Source of the DNA: Pseudomonas sp. QS1027 | GTDB lineage: Bacteria > Pseudomonadota > Gammaproteobacteria > Pseudomonadales > Pseudomonadaceae | Length of the DNA: 64,000 nucleotides | Assembly (NCBI RefSeq): GCF_002814235.1 | Contig: NZ_PHSU01000031.1 | Coordinates: 62,001 to 126,000, forward strand | Direction of reading: 5' to 3' | In this document: one piece after another, positions 51,513 to 60,700 of the stretch | How positions within the stretch are numbered: position 1 is the stretch's first letter | Layout: each line of letters opens with the position of its first letter | Notes under the pieces: model-generated | What the model was told of the DNA's origin: nothing | What the model saw: only the letters and a program-made list of their open reading frames with translations | Database searches by the model: none | Program-made: the position numbers and the translations under genes

Positions 51513-53123
51513 TTACCAAGCCTGGCCACGGCGCTTGAGCTCCAGGCGCCGGACAAACTCCTCGAGCACCAGGCCGTACAGGTCATCCTGCAGATAGGCG
51601 TCCTCGATGCCGGCGTCCATGTTCGGGTTGTCGTTGACCTCGATCACCACCACCTTGTCGCCGGACTGCTTGAGGTCGACGCCGTAGAGACCGTCGCCGA
51701 TCAGGTTGGCGGTCTTCACCGCCAGCTCCACCACCGCCCGCGGCGCTTCGTGAACCGCCAGGGTGCGGCATTCGCCGTTGATGTCCTGGCCCTTGGCCTT
51801 GTGGTTGTAGATCTGCCAATGGCCCTTGGACATGAAGTACTGGCAGGCAAAGATCGGTTTGCGATTGAGGACACCGATGCGCCAGTCGTATTCGGTGTAG
51901 AAGAACTCCTGGGCCAGCAACAGGACCGAGTGTTCGAACAACTCGGCGGTGGCCTCCAGCAACGCCTGCTGGCTTTCGACCTTGATCACGCCTCGGGAGA
52001 AACAACCGTCGGGGATTTTCAGCACCAGGGGAAAGCCCAGCCGGTCACCGACCCGTTCGAAATCTTCCGGTCGCTCCTTGTAGAGAATCTCGGTGGCGGG
52101 CATGCCCAGCTTGTGGCTCTTGAGCAGGTCGGTCAGGTAGACCTTGTTGGTACAACGCAGGATCGAGGTCGGGTCATCCATCACCACCAGGCCTTCGCTT
52201 TCGGCTTTCTTGGCGAAGCGATAGGTGTGGTTGTCGACGCTGGTGGTCTCGCGGATCAGCAAGGCGTCGTACTCGGCGATGCGCGAATAATCCTTTTTCT
52301 CGATCAATTCGACATCGATGCCCAGGCCCTTGCCGACCCGGATAAAGTTCTCCAGGGCCTTGGCATTGGACGGCGGCAGCGCCTCCTGGGGATCATGCAG
52401 GACCGCCAGGTCATAACGGGCCAACCGTCGCGAACGGGGCACACGCCAGATCTTGCGACTGAAACTGTCCAGGGACTGGGCGAAGTGATCTTCCTGATCT
52501 TCGCGTAACTTGTGCAGGGTTCCCGACTTGACCCCTTCGATATGCCAGGCGTTGGTCTTTTTAAACTCGACCAACAATATCGGACAGGGGAATACTTCAA
52601 ATAACTGACGCGCCAGATCCTGTAACGGCTCGATCACCGTACTGCCAAAATACAAGGTCAGGGTAAAACCTTCGGTGCCTTGGTAAAGTTGATCTCCCAA
52701 GGCTTTATCGAGGGTTTTATCAAGATCATCCAGGGCCAGGCCGTACAGCGCCTTGCGAGTCAATTCGCTGATCGTGCGTACCGACGGAATGACCTTGTGC
52801 CCCCGCGCTTCGGCCAGCAGCGAGCAGTAATAACCGTGGCCCAGGTACTTGTAGCTGCGGCACAGGTTGATCACCTGCACGCGCTTGCCGGGCTCGTTGC
52901 CCCGGGTCTGCTCAAGGTATTCCTGGGCCGTGACAATGTCTTCGCTGGGAAAATAAGAGGCCCAGTCTTCCTTGCGCTCCACGATAATAACCAACTGACT
53001 GCCGGGACTCGTTGAACTTGACAAAATACTTGTCGTGGTTATTGCTGTCAGTGCAGTTTGCTCGGATACTTCGCGCCAATGACCTTGTACCGCTGACATA
53101 AAAACCGACCCCATGGAAAACAA
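51513..53123 (-). CDS. RimK-like ATP-grasp ligase with N-terminal RLAN-type domain
   Basis: A 536-residue ATP-grasp amide ligase. The N-terminal part (about 40-220; QLVIIVERKEDWASYFPSEDIVTAQEYLE, INLCRSYKYLGHGYYCSLLAEARGHKVIPS) resembles the RLAN domain found before some RimK-type ligases. The C-terminal part (about 300-536) is ATP-grasp: LGFPLVLKIPDGCFSRGVIKV, FFYTEYDWRIGVLNRKPIFACQY and the metal/ATP motif GDGLYGVDLK...VVVIEVNDNPNMDAG. It would join an amino acid to a carboxylate on a peptide or small molecule. AGGAAG supports a TTG start at 53123; an ATG at 53099 is an alternative. It is divergent (68 bp) from a GNAT/C39 fusion gene, a recurrent pairing. Confidence 0.82.
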   Translation of the reverse strand: MFSMGSVFMSAVQGHWREVSEQTALTAITTTSILSSSTSPGSQLVIIVERKEDWASYFPSEDIVTAQEYLEQTRGNEPGKRVQVINLCRSYKYLGHGYYCSLLAEARGHKVIPSVRTISELTRKALYGLALDDLDKTLDKALGDQLYQGTEGFTLTLYFGSTVIEPLQDLARQLFEVFPCPILLVEFKKTNAWHIEGVKSGTLHKLREDQEDHFAQSLDSFSRKIWRVPRSRRLARYDLAVLHDPQEALPPSNAKALENFIRVGKGLGIDVELIEKKDYSRIAEYDALLIRETTSVDNHTYRFAKKAESEGLVVMDDPTSILRCTNKVYLTDLLKSHKLGMPATEILYKERPEDFERVGDRLGFPLVLKIPDGCFSRGVIKVESQQALLEATAELFEHSVLLLAQEFFYTEYDWRIGVLNRKPIFACQYFMSKGHWQIYNHKAKGQDINGECRTLAVHEAPRAVVELAVKTANLIGDGLYGVDLKQSGDKVVVIEVNDNPNMDAGIEDAYLQDDLYGLVLEEFVRRLELKRRGQAW

Positions 53124-53191
53124 GACACTTCCTATTAAGCACGAAGTTTTTTGAAAGTCCCGTTTCGTTACACAACTTTTACGGTGGTTAT

Positions 53192-54298
53192 ATGGATCTT
53201 GTCTTTCGCGTTGCCACGACCGATGATTTGCCCGCCTTGCTGGAGCTGGAAGAGCACTGTTTCACCACCGACCGGCTGACCGCGCGCAGCTTCCAGTGGA
53301 TGGTCAGCCGCGCCCATGCGCAACTGATGGTCGCCCAGCAAGCTGACGGTCGACTGGCCGGTTATGCCCTGGTGCTGTTTCATCGCGGCACCTCCCTGGC
53401 GCGCCTGTACTCCATCGCCATCGCTCCCCATGCCCGCGGCACCGGGCTGGGCAAGACACTGCTGCAACGCAGCGAAGCCTGCGCCCTGGAACATGACTGC
53501 GCCTACCTGCGCCTGGAAGTGCGCAGCGACAACGCCGCCGCCATTGCCCTTTACGAACGCAACGGTTATCGCCGCTTCGGGCGCATCAGCGATTACTACG
53601 AGGACCATGCCGACGCCCTGCGCCTGGAAAAACGCATTCTCGAACACCGTGACAGCCGCGACCTGCATGTCCCCTACTACGCCCAGACCACCGAGTTCAC
53701 CTGCGGACCGGCCTGCCTGCTGATGGCCATGGGCGCGTTGCAGCCGGGGCGCAGCACCTCGCGGCGGGAAGAGGTGCAGATCTGGCGCGAGGCGACCACG
53801 GTATTCATGACCTCCGGCCATGGCGGTTGTAGCCCCCAGGGCCTGGCATTGGCCGCTTGGCGCCGGGGTTTCGCGGTGCGCCTGCAAGTGAGCATAAGGG
53901 GTCCGCTGCTGCTCAACGGCGTGCGCAACGAGCATAAAAAAGATGTCATGCGCCTGGTCCACGAGGGTTTTGAAAGCGAGTTGGCGTCAACCGATGTCGA
54001 GCAGGTATTCGGCGGCCCGCTGGACCTGCCACGCCTGCTGGCTGCTGCTGGCCAGCCGCTGGTGCTGATCAGCAGCTACCGCCTGACCCGCTCCAAGGCG
54101 CCGCATTGGGTGATCGTCACCGACTGCGATGAGGAATTCGTCTACCTGCACGACCCGGATGTGGATCATAGCCAGCATCGCCAGCCGCTGGACTGCCAGC
54201 ATCTGCCGGTCAGCCATGCCGAGTTCGACAAGATGAGTGCTTTCGGCAGCAGCAAGCTTCGGGCCGCAGTGATTGTCTATCGACGCCTGGAACAATGA
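53192..54298 (+). CDS. GNAT acetyltransferase fused to C39-like peptidase
   Basis: A 368-residue two-domain protein. Residues 1-150 are a GNAT domain resembling RimI, with the acetyl-CoA loop PHARGTGLGKTLL (79-91) and YERNGYRRFGRISDYY. Residues 155-368 are a papain-fold C39-like peptidase: TEFTCGPACLLMAMG with the likely nucleophile Cys171, His305 in SKAPHWVIVTD, and Asp321 in YLHDPD. No transporter domain is attached, so this is not a classic C39 exporter. The pairing with the RimK-like ligase suggests one pathway that builds, acetylates and trims a peptide or protein tail. GGTGG precedes the ATG by 6 nt. Confidence 0.83.
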   Translation: MDLVFRVATTDDLPALLELEEHCFTTDRLTARSFQWMVSRAHAQLMVAQQADGRLAGYALVLFHRGTSLARLYSIAIAPHARGTGLGKTLLQRSEACALEHDCAYLRLEVRSDNAAAIALYERNGYRRFGRISDYYEDHADALRLEKRILEHRDSRDLHVPYYAQTTEFTCGPACLLMAMGALQPGRSTSRREEVQIWREATTVFMTSGHGGCSPQGLALAAWRRGFAVRLQVSIRGPLLLNGVRNEHKKDVMRLVHEGFESELASTDVEQVFGGPLDLPRLLAAAGQPLVLISSYRLTRSKAPHWVIVTDCDEEFVYLHDPDVDHSQHRQPLDCQHLPVSHAEFDKMSAFGSSKLRAAVIVYRRLEQ

Positions 54299-54300
54299 AC

Positions 54301-54645
54301 TCAGCGTTGCGCATTCGGATCGCTGCGGGTGCCCGGACTGATCGGCACCGCCATTGGTGCTGACTGATCACGCGGGTAGCCGTTCTGGATAGCACCGTTT
54401 TCGATGGTCGAGGGCCGCTGAGTCGGTAGCGTACTCGGACCGCGCAAGGGCGGTGCGCTGGACACCGAGCCCTGGCGACTGTTGGGGTTGGCGCGACGAA
54501 TCGGGCTGTTGTAGGGGTTGTCGCTGTTGGGCAGGTTTTGCGTCAGCAACTGCGGCGCGCCCTGGGGAGCACCTTCGGCAGGAAGGGCAACGACCAGAAG
54601 CCCGACAACCAGCAAAGCTATCGGAGCGAAGACAAGTCTGTTCAT
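54301..54645 (-). CDS. Small exported Pro/Asn/Ser-rich protein
   Basis: A 114-residue hypothetical protein. Residues 1-26 form a signal peptide (hydrophobic IALLVVGLLVVALPAEGA); the rest is low-complexity, rich in Pro, Asn, Ser, Arg and Gln (NLPNSDNPYNSPIRRANPN), with no Cys and no recognisable domain. The ATG at 54645 follows GAGAGG by 5 nt. It converges on the GNAT/C39 gene with stops 2 bp apart. Function unknown. Confidence 0.65.
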   Translation of the reverse strand: MNRLVFAPIALLVVGLLVVALPAEGAPQGAPQLLTQNLPNSDNPYNSPIRRANPNSRQGSVSSAPPLRGPSTLPTQRPSTIENGAIQNGYPRDQSAPMAVPISPGTRSDPNAQR

Positions 54646-54746
54646 GACGCCTCTCTTCAAGGGTGAGTTCGTTATGGGGGTTGGACAACGCCGCACCCCA
54701 TAATATACCCGCGATCACCTCGAATTCAGCGCCGCAGCCGACCGCC

Positions 54747-57700
54747 TTACTGCCGGCTCAACCCCGCCAGCAGGCCACTCAACGCCTGGGGTGCCAGTTG
54801 CAATCTGGTCCCGCGTTGCGCCGCCTGCTCGATATCCGGGATCAGCAGGCTGGTATGGACATCACTGTCGTAGAGCATCAGATCCTCGCCGCTGCGTTGC
54901 AACACCAGACGCTCGGAATCGGCACTGATGACCGCATCGCGGCTCTGCTCGTCAATGACGATCTGTCGATAATGGCTCAGCAACCCACGACCCAGTGGGT
55001 AGTGATGCACGCCATGGCTATGGCCGGAAACCATCAGGCACTCGGCCTCCTCCAGGAGCGGCAACGGCTCGCCGTACGCCGGACTGCTGTCGTCGAGCTG
55101 CAGGATCAGGTTGCCTTCGGACAAATGGACAAAACTGTAGCGCCCTGCCGGCGTCGCCTGCAGATTGTCCAGGCACCACAACTGCCCACTGTCTTCATCA
55201 TGGATGTAACCGCCCGCCTGGCCTGCGGCCTTGCCCAGGTAAGTCAACTGATGGTCTGCCTGCGGACCTGGGGCACACAGCAGCTCGGCGCTGTCCGGCA
55301 GATACCAGCCAGGGGCCTGACCTGGCTCGGTCAACAGTCGCACGGCCGAGGGCAGGTCGTAGTGCTTGCGCAACACCGCGATCCGCTCGCCGACCTGCGC
55401 CAGCTCCTGATGCGCGTTGATCCGCAGCGCAATCAGCACCGCCCGCTCCGTCAGGGTGGCGGCCACCGGCAGCAGGACCATGACGCCATCGCTGCTTTCC
55501 AGGTGCAATCGGGTCCCTTGGCGCTGCCCCCTGATCCACCGCTGCGGCGCCTGCCAGGCCAACGCATCGGGGGCCGCTGGTGACGGGTGCAATTGCTCGT
55601 CGAAGGTCAACTCGGTCTCGGCCGGGAGCAGCGCCTGGCGATAGAGCTGTTGGCTCTCGCCATCCAGAATCCAGGCATGACGGTCATCGGCCGTCAATCC
55701 CAGATAGGTCAGGGCATGCCGTCCATCAAGATTGCCACCGCCCTGCACGAGTCGTTGCGCGGCACAGTCATACCAGGCACCGATGGTTTTTCCCGCCAGG
55801 CCTCCCAGCCCCCATAACACCAGGTTGTCGAGTCGCGCTGGCGTAGCCCTGGCCAACCGCCCCAGCTCCGCTGCCAGGTCTTCCCGGTGATGGCTCAGCC
55901 AACGGGCAACCACCCCCGCCAGCCGCGCAGCTCCACGGTCCAAGAGCCATACGCCCCCCTCCGTCGTCAGGGCCAGCCACGGTGACTGATCGTCGCCCCG
56001 GACGGCACTGACCTCACTGAGGGCCACCGCCGTGGCCAACGTCCCGGGCATGCCCTCATCGGATTGAAAGTAAGCCCGCCGCTTGTCGGGGTCATAAAAG
56101 TAGAAACCGGGCTTGTCCCCGCCCGTCGAACCGACCAGCGAAAGGTCCCGCGGCAAGGCCGAGCCCAGGTTGGCCCGCACCACACGGGGCAGCAGGTACT
56201 CGCTGTTGAAAACCAGCCACTGGCGCTCCGTCGTCGGCCCCTGGCTGGCGGCGCAGGTCACCACTTGCGCGCAGGTGGCGCTGACTTGCCGCTCGGTCAT
56301 CCGTTGCAGCGGATCACGCCAGTGTGCAGCGGCCGATAGCAGCGCCAGGCTGTTTTCGCCGGGGTTGAACAGTTGCCCGGCCCGATGGATCGCCAGCAGT
56401 TTCAGCGAGGCCTCTTCGACCCGGTAGATGTGCTCGACGGAGCAGTCCGGCAACAGCTCGTCAATCGCCAGCAGCAGTTGACCATCGCGTTGCACCAGGT
56501 GGCTGTGGGTGATGGTTCCGCCAAAGGTCCGCGGCCGGTACTGGACAAGCACTTTCCCCGTGGCAATCGCCACCTGCCAGACATCCGCGCCCCGGTAGAA
56601 CCAGGCCTTGTCTTCGACGATGCCGCCCAACAGTGCCTGGCCGAGAAATTCACTGGCCCGCGGATAGTCGGTGTAGATAAAACGGTCCTGGCTCACCTGA
56701 TAGAACGCCCTGCCGGTGTCCTGCCCGGCCGGGCGATAATGCTCAACCGTCACGAAGGGCTGGCTGTGGGGTGAGTCGCCGGTCAACTGCTTGAGATGCG
56801 CATGCAGCGCCTGCCAGTCCATAAATCCGCTGCCATCGGCTTCCGACAGGTTCAGTTGCTGCTTCTCCCGGTCGACGGAAAACAGATCGCCACTGGCGTT
56901 GATCAGCGAAACCTCGCCACAGTTCTCCGCCAGCGTTATCGCCAGGCTACCCACCTGCAGTTGATTGCCGTTGAGGTGGGTCGTGGCCTCCTTCAGTTGC
57001 CGGACATCCAGTGTCCAACGGCTGTTCGCCGTGCCACCCAGGGAAATCGACACGCCGTCCAGCAGGCTGAGACGGTAATGGCCGCCCTCGCCCTCCAGTT
57101 GATAAGACAGTTTGCCCTGCAGGATATCCGGCAGCGCGGGCACCAGGATGTCACGGTCCTGCGCGTCCAATAACACCCTGACCGGCGTCTCCACGTACTC
57201 AGGCACAATCCGCCGGACAATCCGCTCCCCGGGGAAGGCGTAGAAGTCAAAGTCGAAGCGATAGTCTTCCTCAAGCCTGCGCAGCACATCAAAGCCGTAG
57301 TCGTGCCGACTGGTGGCAAACGGCAGGATCATGTATTCGTAATTGAGATACGACTTCGCGGTCATCGGCAGCACCAGAATCGCATCGCCGGGGGCGAAGC
57401 TGACCTGGGCCTGGCGATAACCGATCCCTTCGCGAATATTGATCGCCTGGTTCTTGTCCAGGTTCGCCCCGCGGCCTGGCCACCAGAGGAAGTAGTTGCT
57501 CTTGCCGGAACCGGTCGAGCCCCTGGGGTCGTTGCGGTAAAGGTATTGGCTGCCCAGGGTCAGTTGCTGGCGACGCAGATCCAGTGTGTCGATCACCGCG
57601 CCCGGAATGGATTCCATCAGGACATGCCCGGGGGCCTGGGCATCCGCCCCATGATCGGTGCTGTTTTTGCGCTCCACGCGCCGATAGCCGCCCTGGCGAT

Positions 57701-60700
57701 AGGCGGCATCGAGACCGGCAAAATAGCTGCCCACCTGGGCGGCTTCCTCGGCCACGGCACTGAATGCCTGGGCCAGGGCGGTGAAGCCGATGCCCAGGCC
57801 CGCCATGGGGGCCGCCAGCGCGCCGGCAAAACCCGAGGCGGTGGCGGCACCGACGATACCGGCATTCGCCGCCATCGAAGCGCCAAGACTGAACACGCCG
57901 AGGGCCAGTCCGGCGCTATCAAAGGCCAATTGGGTAGCGAAGACCGCACGCTGGGCTTCATTCTGCGCCTGGGACAACTCGATGACGTCCAGTACCACGC
58001 TCCCCAGATTCAAGAACAGGCCAACGCCGGTATTGAGTTTCGAGAGCGCCCCCATCATGTTGAGGGACTGCGCCTGACTGAAAAACGCCTTGCCCTTGCT
58101 GATCGCCTGCGCCGCCCGAAACAGCTGTACGACTTTCACCACGTCCATGGCCGTGCCATGGACGATCTGCGCCGTATTGAGCCAGCCGTGCACCTGCAGC
58201 GAGCAGCCCAATACCCCCGTCAACTCGCCGCCGGCCACCTCCGTGCGACTTTTGTGGCCAAACCAGGCGAACAGGGTCTGGACCATAAACAGGGCATTGA
58301 GCCCATCGGCGGCCTCCCCTTCGGTCGCCTCGACCTGGCCCGCCAAGGGCTCGCCCGCTCCCTTGTGAGCCTGCGCGACCCGGGTCAGTTGCCGGTTGTA
58401 GTCCTGCATGAATTCAACCACGCGGCGGTCCGACAAACGCAGTACCCGGGCAGGCTCCTCAGGATGCGCGATCCGCGCGAACTCCAACCGGTACTCGCCG
58501 CCCGTGACGGCCTCCTCCTGCTTCAGGCTGTGCCAGAGCGGCAGCCATTCGCCCGCGGACAAATCATTGTCGCGGTACAATCGCACCATGCCTTGCTGAA
58601 ACGCTTGCGCCCGCGTCACCACGCCGAGCCGCTGCTTCTTCAGTGCCAACTGAGCCAGTTTTTCATCCAGCGTCTCCGTCAGCAGCAGGCTTTCGTCATA
58701 CCCGGTTTTTCCTGGCGCGACCATCGCCATCCAGGCATCGCCGCTACGACGCAGAACCATCTTGGTGTCCGTGAGAGTGACGCCCCGTTTGCCGCCCTGC
58801 GGGGTGACGATAATCTTCGCCGAATGGGCCGCGACAGAACGTACGGAGAGTTTTTCCCGATCCAGGGCGTGTACAAAGGCCTGTATATAGCTGCTGGTTT
58901 CTGTCGGCTCGTTATCCACCAGCGCACATCCCACCAGGCTGATATGTTCCGGCGCGACAGTGCGCGCCTGCCCGGGCCGCAGCGGGTTGTCCAGAAACTG
59001 TTTGAGGGTTTGCACCAATTCGGACGGCAAGTACCCCGCCAGGGTCCGCTGTCCGGCGGCATCATCACGGCCATGACCTACCACTTGCAAACGCCAGTGA
59101 TTTTTCCCCTGCCGGTTCAACTGGCCGATACGCGCCAGCACTGCGTCCTGGCCTGCGGTAAAGCGCAACTGGCCCGCGACGTCGAGCTGGAGCAGCAATG
59201 AATCCGAAGGGTGTTTACCGGCCAGATCAATCGCCGCCTGCCTGACCGTCCGGTTGTCTTCAAGTTGGATAATCAACTGATAGTCAAACCGGCTGGTGCC
59301 CTCGCCTTCATTGGACGCGGCCAGCGCCGACAGATCCCACTCGCCGACTTCGTCCCGGTTCAGCACGCTGTCATCTTGCGAAAGAGGCTCTCTGTCCTCC
59401 TCCTCAGAGGCTGACGCCGCCCACTGCTCGGCATTCGCCCTCTGGACCGCCTCGGGGTCGTAATAATCCTCGTCACTCCAGCCAACCAATAATTCACCTG
59501 GAATAAAACCGACCCGTTTCTCGATATCATGCATCGCAACCACAAAATCGCGAAGACGGTTGTTTAATGCCTCGGGGGCACTGGAGGCCGCGACAACATT
59601 GCGCAACGCCAACAGATAGGATCTTTTATTGTTATTCAATCGCGCATGCCGCGAAACCTGGTAACCACGCTGTTTGAAACCCTGTTCCTTGGCGTCACTG
59701 AAGTCATTGATAATCAGGACCTGCGCGCCCTTTTCAACCGCTCGCGCCACATAAAGATCGACTTTCTCATAAAACCCTTCGACGCTCAGATAGCTGTCAC
59801 TGAAATGCCCGCTGAGCAGGATCAAATCGCCTGGCCCCAGATCGGCGCGCGCAAACAACTCCCAACCGTCACCGTTCAGGAACTCGGTGCTGTCGAGATT
59901 CCCGCCGTGGAGCCGACTGATAAAAAACAACTTTCTTTCATTGGTGATCAAAGGAAGAAAATTGACTCTGTAATGTTCCTCCGCCGTCAGCAAGGACAGA
60001 GGCAAGTGTAATCTGTACCCTACCGAGGGGACCTCGTTGATGGTGACCGTACTCGTATGTTTGGCCGCGTTCTGCATGACATAAAACAACGCGGCGATAC
60101 GTGTCCTGGCGGTTAATTGGCCAATTTTCGGCACGGCCGGCTCATCAACAATCATCTTGCCATCTTTCAGCGAGATCAATTCAGCCAGACTGTCTTCAAA
60201 ATAATCCTTTACCGCCTGACGAAGATTGTCCGCCCGATCCTGCCTGACAAACGCCTTGAGCTTTTCCCGCCTTCTTGCTCTTTCCTCCTCTTTTTTGGGT
60301 AAAGGGACGTCATCCGGAAAGACACGCTCAAAGCTCATGGACAGGTTGTCGTCGAAATCAAAGCCATGTTGGCGGCCGATCGCCAGGAGATCGGACTTGA
60401 TCTCCTGGACACCCCTGACGACGCCCTGCGGATGGCTGACCACCTCGCTCTGGGTCACCGCGATCAAGGGATTGATATCGTTGACGATGATTTTGCCCTT
60501 GAACCCCAGCGCCCTGGCCCAGTTCGAATAAACCCCCGAGCCGGCCATGGGTTCTATCACGCGGGTGACCACAGGTGCAGGGATACCCTCTGACTGGCGG
60601 TGAAGGATATCGGAAATCAGCGCGCCATCCACCTGCTCCAGTTCGGTCGCCACACTGCCCGGCATGCTGAAAAAAGGCAGGCCACGCAGATCAATCCGCA

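Noticed and set aside
57303..59201. 632-codon plus-strand frame inside the toxin gene
   Set aside because: Antisense shadow; the opposite strand has recognisable C80 and pore motifs.
60500..60600. Restriction-modification or phage Dam methyltransferase
   Set aside because: The methyltransferase-like segment is in one uninterrupted frame with the C80 and pore regions; no restriction enzyme or phage gene is near.
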